A DNA stretch of 64,000 nucleotides from Methylotenera versatilis 301 (GCF_000093025.1 NC_014207.1:2914001-2978000), one strand, 5' to 3'; shown: positions 43,503 to 53,033, counted from the stretch's first letter. A program made the numbers and translations. The notes: generated by a model from the sequence alone, not told the origin.

Positions 43503-44603
43503 ATGAAAAATCAATTAGTGAGTTTTAGATGGAGCAATTTGGCACTTTTGCCTGCTCTAATTACTAGCAGCTTGGCTGCTAATGCTGCAACATTTCAAAA
43601 AGATGAAGATCAGTTTATTAATATTGGGGTAGCCTCTAGAATCAGTTATAGCTCAATATCAGATGCTGCACCTAATGGCAAAGATCGCTCAAATGACTTT
43701 ACTGTTGAGGAAGCGCGTCTCTATACAAATGGTAAAGTCCATAAAAATGTTGGCTTTGAATTTAACTTAGCGAGGAACTCTTCTGATAACCAAGTGGAGA
43801 TTCTTGACGCACATCTTGGTCTTGAATTAAACAACTACTTTAATATCTGGATTGGTCGCTTTTTACCCCCGGCAAGCCGTGCTTCAGCTTCAGCCCCAGC
43901 TTATCCACCGAGTTTTGACTTTCCGATTACTGAGCAAGCACCAAATCAATTTGGTGGTCGCGATGATGGCGCGTCTATCTGGGGCGGCACTGAGAATCAA
44001 GCTTTAAAATATCAAGTTGGCGCTTTCAAAGGCAGACGTGGCACTTCGAATCAAGCTGATAATTTATCTTATGCGGCTAAGGTCCAATATAATTTCTGGG
44101 ATGCTGAGCCTGGTTTCTATAACTTAGCGAGCTATGATGGCTCTAAATCGATTTTATCTGTGGGAAGCTCAATTCGTTACCAAAAAGATGGAGCCGGAAC
44201 TTTAGCGAATCCAGGTGATTATCGCTATTGGAACATCGACGGTCGTTTAGAAAAACCACTTGAAGATGGTGCGGTAGTGGGTGCCGAGGCATCGTATTAT
44301 GACTATGATAACGATGATACAAACGATTTAACTGCACCTCAAGGTAAGGGCTACTTTATATTAGGTAGCTACACTTTCCCGCAAGTAATTGGTATTGGTA
44401 AAATCCAACCAAAATTTGTTTATCAAAAGTTTGATAATAACTCATCTGGTGTTGATACAAAGCGTTACGACTTGGGCGCAAGCTATTTAATCAATGGCAG
44501 CAGCAATACCCGTATTGATGTATTTGGATTCAAACAAACTGCTGACAATACGCGTGATGTAGATGGCTTTAAAGTATTGTTCCATGTGGCGCATTTCTTT
44601 TAA
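43503..44603 (+). CDS. Phosphate-selective-porin-like (O/P family) outer-membrane channel
   Basis: A 366-residue beta-barrel with Sec signal (LALLPALITSSLAANAA). Family traits of OprO/OprP-type porins are FTVEEARLYTNGKVHKNVGF, the LNNYFNIWIGRFLPP block, repeated amphipathic strands and the C-terminal VAHFF. Members are often specialised anion channels. Its upstream region carries the sigma-54 promoter and operator type of the organosulfur cluster, so it is inferred to admit sulfonates, sulfones or sulfate-like anions. A terminator follows. Confidence 0.85.
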   Translation: MKNQLVSFRWSNLALLPALITSSLAANAATFQKDEDQFINIGVASRISYSSISDAAPNGKDRSNDFTVEEARLYTNGKVHKNVGFEFNLARNSSDNQVEILDAHLGLELNNYFNIWIGRFLPPASRASASAPAYPPSFDFPITEQAPNQFGGRDDGASIWGGTENQALKYQVGAFKGRRGTSNQADNLSYAAKVQYNFWDAEPGFYNLASYDGSKSILSVGSSIRYQKDGAGTLANPGDYRYWNIDGRLEKPLEDGAVVGAEASYYDYDNDDTNDLTAPQGKGYFILGSYTFPQVIGIGKIQPKFVYQKFDNNSSGVDTKRYDLGASYLINGSSNTRIDVFGFKQTADNTRDVDGFKVLFHVAHFF

Positions 44604-44620
44604 TAAAATTTACTTAAAAT

Positions 44621-44650
44621 AAAAGCGGCCATTAATATGGCCGCTTTTTA
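44621..44650 (+). terminator. Rho-independent terminator after the porin gene
   Basis: A perfect 12-bp stem AAAAGCGGCCAT/ATGGCCGCTTTT with a TAAT loop and flanking T run. It may also serve the converging ABC operon. Confidence 0.88.
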
Positions 44651-44702
44651 AACATTAGATTTCACCCGATAGAATACTCAAATAAGCATTTTCCTACTTT
44701 TC

Positions 44703-45449
44703 TTAACGACCTAAATAAGACGCCTCAAGCAATTCCGACGCGTGAAATCGTTCCGCTATACCTTCACTTGCAATACGTCCATTCTCTAATAAGTAAGCAT
44801 AATCCGCATAACGAAGTGCGATATTTGCATTTTGTTCAGCTAACAGAAAACTAACACCCTCATCTTTATTGAGCTGGCAAACTATTTCAAATATTTCTTC
44901 AACTATTTGTGGTGCAAGCCCCATAGAAGGTTCATCTAAAAGCACTAAACTCGGCTTTGCCATCAATGCGCGACCAATCGCTAGCATTTGCTGCTCGCCC
45001 CCAGAAGTATATCCAGCTTGTTTCTTTCGCAAGCTTCTTAACCTTGGAAAGTAGTGATAGATAAGCTCTAAATCAGATTTTAGGTTTCCTGCTTTTGGAC
45101 GCTTTACAAATGCCCCTGACAGTAAGTTTTCTTCAACAGTCAGATGTGCAAAGCAATGCCGTCCTTCTAAAACCTGTATTAGTCCATCTCTGACTAATTG
45201 ATGAGGCTCACCATGAGTCACCTCTTTACCTTGATAATAAATATGACCATGCACAACTTCACCACGCTCAGCATTTATTAAATTTGAAATAGCTTTTAAG
45301 GTAGTGCTTTTCCCCGCACCATTTGCCCCGAGTAATGCGACGATGCTGCCTGTTTTAATATCCAGCGAAATATCTTTGACAGCCAGAATGACTTTTTCAT
45401 AGATTACTTCAATATTCTCAACACGTAATATGGATGCTGTACTCATCAT
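44703..45449 (-). CDS. livF: Branched-chain-type ABC importer, ATPase LivF
   Basis: A 248-residue ATPase with Walker A GANGAGKSTTLKAI, signature YTSGGEQQMLAIGRALM, Walker B LVLLDEPSMGLAP and the LivF-typical LLAEQNANIALRYADYAYLL. It is the last gene of the ABC operon that starts with msuE and sfnG, so it probably powers uptake of an organosulfur compound rather than amino acids. The substrate is inferred from context only. Confidence 0.88.
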   Translation of the reverse strand: MMSTASILRVENIEVIYEKVILAVKDISLDIKTGSIVALLGANGAGKSTTLKAISNLINAERGEVVHGHIYYQGKEVTHGEPHQLVRDGLIQVLEGRHCFAHLTVEENLLSGAFVKRPKAGNLKSDLELIYHYFPRLRSLRKKQAGYTSGGEQQMLAIGRALMAKPSLVLLDEPSMGLAPQIVEEIFEIVCQLNKDEGVSFLLAEQNANIALRYADYAYLLENGRIASEGIAERFHASELLEASYLGR

Positions 45450-45568
45450 TTACTCCTTTACAGACTTTAATTTCAACTAAGCCCTCAATTGAAGTTTTAG
45501 TCGAAATTAAACTCTAAATGGCAGAACGTTCGCCCTGCCATTTATATGAACTTAAATTTGATTAACTG

Positions 45569-46906
45569 TTATGATTCTTTAGAGCAATCACGCGGTGTAA
45601 TCCCTTTTTCTTTGGCATATTCGTGTGAGGACTGCTCAATAATAGGACGCAACAGTTTGCGATCTGCTTGAACCCAATCTGAAATGACTTTCCATTTGCT
45701 TCCGTCCCATTGTTGGAATCGCACTGAGCCGCCACCTTCATGATCAGCGCAACTTAATTTAAGCGGTTGCACCAAACCATACGCACCTAATTGCTTGAGA
45801 CGGGCATCATCTAGTTTGATGTGCTCAAAGCCCCAACGAACCTCTTCACCAGTTAATGGACGCTTACCAAACTTAGCTTGCGCAACGCGAATGGCTTCAA
45901 CGTTAAGGATGCCATTTTCAACACCTAAGTTGTAGTAAACCGTTCCAAAACGTTTAGGATCTTGCAAGTTGCCTTTGCCAGCTTTTACAACAACCTTGTC
46001 AATATCCTGCAACACTTGGAAATTAGTGCCTGATGGATGGGTTGTAATTGAGATATAGCCTTTAGCTGCTGCACCTGCTGGCGCTGCGTCATCTTCAGAG
46101 TTACTCCAAATATTACCGATAATGTGGTCCGCGGGGAAACCAGTTTTTTGGGCTGTTTTCAATGCAACAGGATTCATCACACCCCAGCCACGTAAAATTA
46201 CCCAATCTGGTTTATCACGACGAATAGTGAGCCATTGCGATTGCTGTTCATTTCCTGGGTGTGGTACTTCTAACAGCGTTAACTGAAAGCCATATTTTTT
46301 GGCCAATAACTCTAGAATCGGGTTGGTTTCTTTGCCATAAGGAGAGCCATGGTAAAGCGTGACGATCTTCTTACCTTTCAATTTATCCAAACCGCCAGAC
46401 TTAGTCCCGATGTAATTAATAATAGCTGACACCTCACTATAAGGATTCAATTGCAGTGGAAACACGTAAGGAAATACACTGCCATCAGTGGAATCTGTTC
46501 TACCGTGGTTGATGGTAATCAACGGCAATTTATCTGCCGTAGAACGCTCTAAGGTTGCATAGGCAATACCTACTGAAAGCGGATTAGTCGCAGCGGCAGG
46601 CGCACCGTTTAGTCCTTTTTTCAGGCGTTCGTAGCACTCAACACCTTTTTCGACTACATATTCTGTTTCGCACTCACTCCAAGTAAGTTTTACACCGTTT
46701 ACACCACCTTCTTTGGTGTTAATGTACTGTAGGTAGTCAATAAAGCCACCAAAAAAACCTGAACCGCCAGCAGCATATGGTCCGATACGATAACTTTGTA
46801 AGGGGAAATATTGCTCATTTTCTGCATATGCATTGCCAGCAAAAAATGTTGCGCTTAATCCTATCGAGATTAGAATTTTAGCAATTTTGCCTAAATTTCT
46901 CTTCAT
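45569..46906 (-). CDS. Branched-chain-type ABC importer, substrate-binding protein
   Basis: A periplasmic-binding protein of about 445 residues, type I fold (Peripla_BP_6). The Sec signal is IAKILISIGLSATFFAGNAYA. The start at MKRNLGK (46906) has AGGAG 7 bases upstream. The mature N-terminus FPLQSYRIGPYAAGGSGFFGG and the segment YEVEKGVECYERL-like (residues about 85-95) are typical of the subgroup found beside acyl-CoA-ligase-like genes. Ligand unknown; a sulfone or sulfonate is suggested by the operon. Confidence 0.86.
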   Translation of the reverse strand: MKRNLGKIAKILISIGLSATFFAGNAYAENEQYFPLQSYRIGPYAAGGSGFFGGFIDYLQYINTKEGGVNGVKLTWSECETEYVVEKGVECYERLKKGLNGAPAAATNPLSVGIAYATLERSTADKLPLITINHGRTDSTDGSVFPYVFPLQLNPYSEVSAIINYIGTKSGGLDKLKGKKIVTLYHGSPYGKETNPILELLAKKYGFQLTLLEVPHPGNEQQSQWLTIRRDKPDWVILRGWGVMNPVALKTAQKTGFPADHIIGNIWSNSEDDAAPAGAAAKGYISITTHPSGTNFQVLQDIDKVVVKAGKGNLQDPKRFGTVYYNLGVENGILNVEAIRVAQAKFGKRPLTGEEVRWGFEHIKLDDARLKQLGAYGLVQPLKLSCADHEGGGSVRFQQWDGSKWKVISDWVQADRKLLRPIIEQSSHEYAKEKGITPRDCSKES

Positions 46907-47018
46907 TTTAATACTCCTTTGTTTTATCATAAATACTTAAAATACCATTTGGTTATATAGAAAGCGTAGTTTGTCAATAATCAGCACATTAATCATTACT
47001 CCTGAATTTGTTGAATAG

Positions 47019-48089
47019 TTAGAATCTGAGAGGCCAAACGCGAGCGCGCTGCCTAAATGTTTGCCAATATTTGGCAAGACCATTGGGTTCTTTGATTAAG
47101 AAGAAAATAATCAATGCGCCGAAAATAATTTTCTGAAAATTTTCAAGTTGCCCTGCGTCGATTGCTCCAGATAGCAAGTGATTGGAGATCACTGATAAAA
47201 GGATAGGCAACAGAACAATAAAAGCGGCACCAATGAAATTACCTGAAATACTACCCATACCACCAATAATGATAATAAACAGGATTTGGAAGGAGCGTGT
47301 TAAGTCAAACCCATGCGGCTCAACAGTTCCTAAGTAAGTAAATGCCCATAAAGACCCAGCAATGCCCAAGAAAAATGAGCTGATGCCAAAAGCGAGTAAC
47401 TTCGCCTTGGAAACTGAGATACCAATCACCGACGCAGCAGTATCCATGTCTCTAACAGCCATCCATTGGCGACCAATCTCGCTCTTTACTATGCTTCGGG
47501 CAATAAGGCCTAACGCTACGACAATCGTTAACGTCAGCAAATAGCGGCCGACAGGATTACTAAAGTCGTGGCCTAAAATAATCAGCGGCGGCGCGGTAAT
47601 CACACCAGACGAACTATTGTGGGAAAACCATGCAAAGTTCGTCAAAGCCCATTGCACAAAGAATTGGGCAGCTAAAGTGCTCACTAGCAAATAGAAACCT
47701 TTGATTCGTAAGCTAGGTAAACCGAAAATTACACCAACGGCAGCGGCAGTAATTCCTCCAAAGAAAAAACTCACTAAAAATGGCAATCCTTCTATCCGTA
47801 GATGAAAGTTATAAGCTGCAAAAGCTCCTACTGCCATAAAGGCCGCAGAGCCAAGCGAGAGCTGGCCTGCATATCCAGTCAGTAAATTAAGGCCTAAACC
47901 AGCTAATGAAAGAACTAAGAAGGGAATTAATACCGCACTGAACCAATAGTCGTTGCCAATAAAAGGTACGACAATAAAGGCAAATGCTAAAAGTGCATAG
48001 AATGAAAATCTATCCTGATGTAACTTAAAAAGTCTGTTATCAGCACGATAGCTTGTAATAAATTGTCCAGATTCTCTATATATCATCAT
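47019..48089 (-). CDS. livM: Branched-chain-type ABC importer, permease LivM
   Basis: A 356-residue permease with about 9-10 helices. It has the LivM core LGLNLLTGYAGQLSLGSAAF and the late GGMGSISGNFIGAAFIVLLP block. The first 30 residues (MMIYRESGQFITSYRADNR) are a soluble extension before the first helix. It follows livH by nine bases and lies before the binding-protein gene. Confidence 0.88.
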   Translation of the reverse strand: MMIYRESGQFITSYRADNRLFKLHQDRFSFYALLAFAFIVVPFIGNDYWFSAVLIPFLVLSLAGLGLNLLTGYAGQLSLGSAAFMAVGAFAAYNFHLRIEGLPFLVSFFFGGITAAAVGVIFGLPSLRIKGFYLLVSTLAAQFFVQWALTNFAWFSHNSSSGVITAPPLIILGHDFSNPVGRYLLTLTIVVALGLIARSIVKSEIGRQWMAVRDMDTAASVIGISVSKAKLLAFGISSFFLGIAGSLWAFTYLGTVEPHGFDLTRSFQILFIIIIGGMGSISGNFIGAAFIVLLPILLSVISNHLLSGAIDAGQLENFQKIIFGALIIFFLIKEPNGLAKYWQTFRQRARVWPLRF

Positions 48090-48098
48090 TTAATTCCA

Positions 48099-48983
48099 CT
48101 AAACACGTTCAATCGTCTGTTCACCAAACAAGCCAGTAGGCCGAATTAGTAAGAAAACTGTGGCTAACACATACGGAAACCAATTTTCAATTCCACCACC
48201 AATGATTGGGCCGATATAAACTTCAGCCAATTTTTCAGAAGCACCGACAATAAGCCCGCCAACAATTGCGCCTTCTATTGAGGTAAAGCCTCCAATGATG
48301 AGCACTGGTAGTGCTTTTAAAACAATCAGTGAAAGTGAGAACTGCACACCTAAACGTGCGCCCCACAATAAGCCAGCCACTAGTCCAACGAAGCCTGCTA
48401 CCGCCCATACAATAAGCCAAAGTTTTTGTAATTTAATACCAACAGAAAGCGCAGCCAGTTGATCATCCGCAACGGCTCTCAACTCAATACCTGTTCTTGT
48501 TTTGTTGAACAAGAAAGAAAGCAACAACACTAAAGCACCCGCAACACCTGCGGCAAATAGATCAAACTGTGAAAGCAGTAAACCAAGAAATTCAAATGGC
48601 TCATCACTAATGCCTAACTCCAAACCGTGCACTTGCGCACCCCATACAGCTTGCGCTAAGCCCTCAACGATATAACTCAAGCCCAACGTAGCCATGAACA
48701 AGGTGATAGGAGGGCGATTAACCAATGGACGTAAAACGAATCTTTCGACCGCCCAAGCAAGCGCAATCATGGTGAGCATCGTCATTCCGAAAGCTAGCCA
48801 AAATGGAACATGCCTTTCTAACAGACTTACAAAGGTAAGCGCTGAAAACAATACCATTGACCCTTGTGCAAAATTGAACACACCTGATGCCTTGTAAATC
48901 AGTACAAAACCGATAGCAACCAAGGAGTACATCACCCCAGAGAGCAAACCACCAATCAAGACTTCGAAGAAGAACCCCATCAT
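48099..48983 (-). CDS. livH: Branched-chain-type ABC importer, permease LivH
   Basis: A 294-residue permease with about eight helices. The family blocks GLLSGVMYSLVAIGFVLIYK near the start, GVFNFAQGSMVLFSA, and the ELRAVADDQLAALSVGI cytoplasmic loop are present. It forms the membrane channel together with LivM and stands between livG and livM in the operon. Confidence 0.89.
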   Translation of the reverse strand: MMGFFFEVLIGGLLSGVMYSLVAIGFVLIYKASGVFNFAQGSMVLFSALTFVSLLERHVPFWLAFGMTMLTMIALAWAVERFVLRPLVNRPPITLFMATLGLSYIVEGLAQAVWGAQVHGLELGISDEPFEFLGLLLSQFDLFAAGVAGALVLLLSFLFNKTRTGIELRAVADDQLAALSVGIKLQKLWLIVWAVAGFVGLVAGLLWGARLGVQFSLSLIVLKALPVLIIGGFTSIEGAIVGGLIVGASEKLAEVYIGPIIGGGIENWFPYVLATVFLLIRPTGLFGEQTIERV

Positions 48984-49026
48984 TTATACCTTTAAATTAA
49001 AACTTAAATGCGCAACCGATTAACCA

Positions 49027-49803
49027 TTAATGCTTTGTGCCGAGATAGGCTGCTAAAACCTCAGGGTTTACCCGCACTTCATCAGGCGTTCCATCACCAA
49101 TTTTCTTTCCGTAATCAAGCACAACTACGTGATCTGATAATGACATCACCACACCAATGTCATGTTCAATCAGTACAATGGTTGTGCCAAACTCCTTCTT
49201 GGTATCCAAAATAAACTGACTCATTTCACGTTTCTCATCTTTATTCATACCAGCCATCGGTTCATCTAGTAATAACAATTTTGGTTCAGCAGCTAAGGCG
49301 CGAGCGAGCTCGACCCTTTTTTGCAATCCATAGGGTAAGCTACTCACTAAATGATTTCGCCATTGTTGAATTTGCAAAAACTCAATGACTTCCTCAGCCT
49401 TTTTGCGTTGAATGAGACTATCTTTCACCGAACTTCTAGAATTTAAAGCCTGCTGAACCCAATGCGTTTGGACTTTAAGATTTCTGCCCGTAAGTACGTT
49501 ATCTAGCACGCTCATGCCTTTGAATAAGGCAATATTTTGAAAGGTGCGCGCAACGCCTTTAACTGCAGCATCATGGGGTTTCATTTTTGTTCTAGTCTCA
49601 CCATCGAAGGTAATTTGCCCAACATCGGGCTGGTAGACGCCATTAATCACATTCAGCAATGAGCTTTTGCCCGCGCCATTAGGACCAATGAGTGAGCAGA
49701 TTTCCCCTTGATTCACATTAAAGCTAATATCAGTAATTGCTTTAACGCCCTTGAAGGAAAGTGATATGTTTGACATGCTTAACAACACGTTTTGACCACT
49801 CAT
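49027..49803 (-). CDS. livG: Branched-chain-type ABC importer, ATPase LivG
   Basis: A 258-residue ATPase. Walker A is GPNGAGKSSLLNVI, the signature block is SLPYGLQKRVELARALA, Walker B LLLLDEPMAGMN and the switch His lies in VLIEHDIGVVMSL. SLPYG in place of LSGGQ is usual for LivG. Its ATG overlaps the stop of the upstream degenerate ligase gene by four bases (ATGA), showing translational coupling. Confidence 0.89.
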   Translation of the reverse strand: MSGQNVLLSMSNISLSFKGVKAITDISFNVNQGEICSLIGPNGAGKSSLLNVINGVYQPDVGQITFDGETRTKMKPHDAAVKGVARTFQNIALFKGMSVLDNVLTGRNLKVQTHWVQQALNSRSSVKDSLIQRKKAEEVIEFLQIQQWRNHLVSSLPYGLQKRVELARALAAEPKLLLLDEPMAGMNKDEKREMSQFILDTKKEFGTTIVLIEHDIGVVMSLSDHVVVLDYGKKIGDGTPDEVRVNPEVLAAYLGTKH

Positions 49804-50996
49804 ACAAGCAACCCCGTAGGCGTACTACGAATGTCGATGTTTACAGCATTGACTTCAACATAGTTTTTCTTAGCGCTGCTATGGGAAAAAGTATGAGGCT
49901 CTACATTCACCGCTTTCCAATCTTGCACATCAGGCCAATTTCTTATGTTTATTCCAAGCGCCTTAAAAAAATTTAAAGACTGCTCACTCAATGGCTCGTC
50001 CACTAGCAGCGGCACTCTAGTTCGGCTAAAGCCAATCACATCACGTAGTGGGCGTAAATATAGCCAATGCGCTACCAACTTACCTAGTAATGAATGCTTA
50101 GACTGAGAATATATTGCCCAATCTAATGCTGCTCTCAACCACGTACCATTTAGCGGTAAACGCGCTTTAATTAGGCTCTCTAGCCGCTCATATGTTTGCT
50201 TAGTACCCGCCACCAGCGTTGGTCCGAGCTCTCTTCTATCGTTGTCTCGAGTGTTGATATTTTCTGGAAAATTAAGGCGAAAACCAGCTAGTAGCCAGGG
50301 AGCCAGTAAGTATCTAACATGCCCACTGGCCGCAAATGTCCGTGCAACTAGGGCTTCTTCTGTATTTGTTAAATGCTCAAGGCTTACCAAATCACGCGCT
50401 TGCATCAGCATTTCTCTATGCTTTAGTAATTTAACTTCAACATGCTTAGCGTTATTCAATCTGAAAAATGCAAATGCATTATGCTCAGATTCAGCAACAT
50501 GCCTGATATCAAATATATCTAACTCGGCTTGTATTATTTCTGAATAGAAATTCAAAGAAGAATGTTGATAGTTGGATAAACCACGCCGATCTGCATAAAT
50601 AATTAAATGTGGCTGCTCACTAAGCTGAAGCGCAAGATCAACTTGTAATTGACCTTCTGCAAATAGAAAAACTGGCTTTAACAATTGAAAAAGCTCCGAG
50701 ATTTGCTCAACATCATTTTGCGGGTCTATCGGCGCGGCTACTCCACCCAGCCATTGAGCCGCAACAGAGATCAAAAGCGCCTCAGGTCTTGGGTGAGTCA
50801 AAAGAAACAGTGTGTCTCCAGATGCAAAACCTTTGCGCTTAAGCAGTTGCACCAATCTATACACCTCATCCCTTGAATCACTCCAAGTAGACTCTTTCCA
50901 AATACCTAATTGCTTATGGCGAATGGCCACACGCTTGCCAAAGCTAGACGCTTGAAAATTCAACCAACTAGGTAATGTATCAATACTCATCATCAA
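49800..50996 (-). CDS. Degenerate acyl-CoA-synthetase-like protein in the ABC operon
   Basis: A 398-residue protein with the N-terminal fold of AMP-forming acyl-CoA ligases: the start resembles that family (LPSWLNFQASSFGKRVAIRH, then YRLVQLLKRKGFASGDTLFL and AQWLGGVAAPIDPQND). The phosphate-binding motif that should read SGTTGxPKG is replaced by LNNAKHVEVKLLKHREML, and the large C-terminal part with the catalytic Lys is absent (normal enzymes have 550-650 residues). It is translationally coupled to livG. Intact AMP-ligase genes often accompany this ABC subgroup; here catalysis seems lost, while the open frame and coupling suggest that the protein is still made. Confidence 0.75.
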   Translation of the reverse strand: MMMSIDTLPSWLNFQASSFGKRVAIRHKQLGIWKESTWSDSRDEVYRLVQLLKRKGFASGDTLFLLTHPRPEALLISVAAQWLGGVAAPIDPQNDVEQISELFQLLKPVFLFAEGQLQVDLALQLSEQPHLIIYADRRGLSNYQHSSLNFYSEIIQAELDIFDIRHVAESEHNAFAFFRLNNAKHVEVKLLKHREMLMQARDLVSLEHLTNTEEALVARTFAASGHVRYLLAPWLLAGFRLNFPENINTRDNDRRELGPTLVAGTKQTYERLESLIKARLPLNGTWLRAALDWAIYSQSKHSLLGKLVAHWLYLRPLRDVIGFSRTRVPLLVDEPLSEQSLNFFKALGINIRNWPDVQDWKAVNVEPHTFSHSSAKKNYVEVNAVNIDIRSTPTGLLV

Positions 50997-51021
50997 TCTC
51001 TATTGCTCTCAATAACGATCA

Positions 51022-52104
51022 CTAGGCAGCTTTGGCTAATCGCTCTAACTCTAGCTCGCGAACGATAGGTAAAACTTTTTCACCAAAGTAGGCAACCTCT
51101 TCTTGAAAATGCAGAAAACCTGAAAGTATCAAATCAACGCCAACCGCCTTAAGCGCAACAATACGTTCAGCAATTTGACGTGGCGTGCCAATTAAATTAG
51201 TTTTAAAGCCATCGTTGTATTGCACTAAATCTTCAAAAGTTGATTTTGCCCAGTTGCCTTCACCCTCTGGACTAGCCGCACCAGCTTGCTTCGCCGCATG
51301 ACCAAAAGCATTGACCGCCTCAGGATTTGCCTTAGCGATAATTTCAGCAAGAACGGCCTTGGCTTCTTCTTCAGTCTCACGTGCGATGATGAATGCATTA
51401 ACCCCAACTTTAACTTGATGGTTATTTGCAGCAGCTTTTTCTTTAATATCATCAATCTGTGCTTTGATACCTTCAACTGTGTTGCCGTTGGTGAAATACC
51501 AATCCGACACTCTAGAAGCCATGTCGCGTGCTGCTCTAGAGCTACCGCCTTGAAAAACCTCAGGAACTTTGAGTGGCTTTGGTTTTAGTGAGTAATTTCT
51601 AAAACGGTAAAAATCGCCAGTATAGGTAAAGTTATCAGTCGTCCATATACCTTTAAGCGACTCAATAAACTCTTGTGAACGTCTATAACGCTCATCATGT
51701 TCCAACCATGGCTGACCAATGGCTTGAAACTCACCTTTAAACCAACCTGAAACAATATTGACCGAGATGCGTCCTCCGCCAGTCAGATGGTCGATTGTTG
51801 CAATTTGCTTAGCCGCCAAAGCTGGATCCCAAGGTCCAGGTAAAATTGCTGCAATGACATTCAACTTTGTGGTTGCGGCCAACAGGCCATGTGAGAATGA
51901 AACGGATTCATGCTGATTATCAGCGCCGTAGCCTGCAGTAAATCGAATTTGGCTCAACGCATACTCAAAACCACTTTTCTCTGCAATCTGTGCCAATTTT
52001 TTGTTGTATTCAAAATCCCAGCTAGTGCGTTGTTCAATGTCGCTGACGACTAAGCCGCCACTCACATTAGGTACCCAGTAGGCAAACTTAATTGGATTAC
52101 TCAT
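51022..52104 (-). CDS. sfnG: FMNH2-dependent dimethylsulfone monooxygenase SfnG
   Basis: The enzyme splits dimethylsulfone into methanesulfinate and formaldehyde with FMNH2 and O2. The 360-residue protein is a luciferase-like TIM barrel matching SfnG: MSNPIKFAYWVPNVSGGLVV at the N-terminus, SQIRFTAGYGADNQHESVSF (residues about 52-71), IATIDHLTGGGRISVNIVSGW and WLEHDERYRRSQEF. It begins 30 bases after the FMN reductase gene, and reductase and monooxygenase form the expected two-component pair. The substrate is a family-based assignment. Confidence 0.9.
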   Translation of the reverse strand: MSNPIKFAYWVPNVSGGLVVSDIEQRTSWDFEYNKKLAQIAEKSGFEYALSQIRFTAGYGADNQHESVSFSHGLLAATTKLNVIAAILPGPWDPALAAKQIATIDHLTGGGRISVNIVSGWFKGEFQAIGQPWLEHDERYRRSQEFIESLKGIWTTDNFTYTGDFYRFRNYSLKPKPLKVPEVFQGGSSRAARDMASRVSDWYFTNGNTVEGIKAQIDDIKEKAAANNHQVKVGVNAFIIARETEEEAKAVLAEIIAKANPEAVNAFGHAAKQAGAASPEGEGNWAKSTFEDLVQYNDGFKTNLIGTPRQIAERIVALKAVGVDLILSGFLHFQEEVAYFGEKVLPIVRELELERLAKAA

Positions 52105-52134
52105 GATGTTCCTTTCAAAAAATTATGTTGTTAG

Positions 52135-52719
52135 TTAAGAGCCGCTTGCCACATGCTTAGCTTCTTCGCTTAGTTGAATACGTCGATGTTTCAACAAAGG
52201 TAAGGCGCGATCAACTGACAACTTGATACGCTGTTTCAGTAAATCATTACTTACTTTGTAATTAGTGAAATCTGCCTCTGAGGCATAAACGCCTATAGGC
52301 AATGTGTGCGCTTGAAAGAAGCTAAAGAGTGGGCGTAATTGATGATCAATGACCAACGCATGGCGCTCACTACCGCCAGTAGCAGCCAATAACACAGGCA
52401 CATCAATGAGAGCCTCGTGGTGGACAAAGTCGAATAAATGCTTAAATAGACCAGTATAGGATGCGCGATAAACTGGGCTAGCCACAACCAACAAGTCAGC
52501 AGACTCAATTGCGGCAATGTCATTCAACACTCGCTCTGGAAGCTCTGCATGGTTAAGTGCTCCACCAAACAATGGGCCAATCTCACTGATCTCAATCACA
52601 TGAAGATCAATCGGCAAGGCAGCACCTAAGGCTGCAACAATCTCTTCAACCAAGGTCAGCGTCCTTGATGGCAATTTCAAACCACCAGATACCGCAACTA
52701 CTTTTAGCTTATTACTCAT
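52135..52719 (-). CDS. msuE: NAD(P)H-dependent FMN reductase (MsuE/SfnF type)
   Basis: A 194-residue flavodoxin-fold reductase that supplies FMNH2 to the monooxygenases of the cluster. It begins LKVVAVSGGLKLPSRTLTLVEEIVA (residues about 4-28; the SGGLKLPSRT part is the FMN phosphate loop), has VASPVYRASYTGLFKHLFD and ends with a long basic helix. Family MsuE/SsuE/SfnF. It is the first gene of a long minus-strand operon whose predicted sigma-54 promoter lies at 52781-52796. Confidence 0.9.
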   Translation of the reverse strand: MSNKLKVVAVSGGLKLPSRTLTLVEEIVAALGAALPIDLHVIEISEIGPLFGGALNHAELPERVLNDIAAIESADLLVVASPVYRASYTGLFKHLFDFVHHEALIDVPVLLAATGGSERHALVIDHQLRPLFSFFQAHTLPIGVYASEADFTNYKVSNDLLKQRIKLSVDRALPLLKHRRIQLSEEAKHVASGS

Positions 52720-52780
52720 ATTTACTCCTATACAGATTTTCGGCCGATCATTTGTTGATACAGCTCACGTAATAAGTATT

Positions 52781-52796
52781 AGCAGCAAATATGCCA
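52781..52796 (-). promoter_or_regulatory. Predicted sigma-54 promoter of the msuE-sfnG-ABC operon
   Basis: Minus strand TGGCAT-N5-CTGCT, with correct GG/GC spacing and a weaker -12 box. The predicted start is near 52770, about 50 bases before msuE. Confidence 0.55.
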
Positions 52797-52881
52797 ACTA
52801 TTTTTTCATTTTAAATCAATATGTTAAGCATATTTTTTGTTGGTCACTGTTGTTGAATAGTGTGCCACATTGCTGACAGGC

Positions 52882-52897
52882 TGCTGCTGACACAGCA
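52882..52897. promoter_or_regulatory. SfnR-type operator (msuE/sfnB region, copy 1)
   Basis: TGCTG-CTGACA-CAGCA, a perfect match to the operator pattern. It lies 86 bases upstream of the msuE promoter. Confidence 0.65.
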
Positions 52898-53017
52898 ACT
52901 TGATTACTTTTTTAACAAGATAGATGTTCTTAAATTTAGCCAAATGGTCGAAAAATGATTGATACGTGATATCTGATACAAAATTTTTAGCAGTTATCCA
53001 ACTCATCACATCAACTC

Positions 53018-53033
53018 TGCTTACTAGGCAGCA
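53018..53033. promoter_or_regulatory. SfnR-type operator (msuE/sfnB region, copy 2)
   Basis: TGCTT-ACTAGG-CAGCA, same half-site variant as the copy before the porin gene. It lies 83 bases upstream of the sfnB promoter. Apart from these elements 52720-53217 holds no credible gene. Confidence 0.6.
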
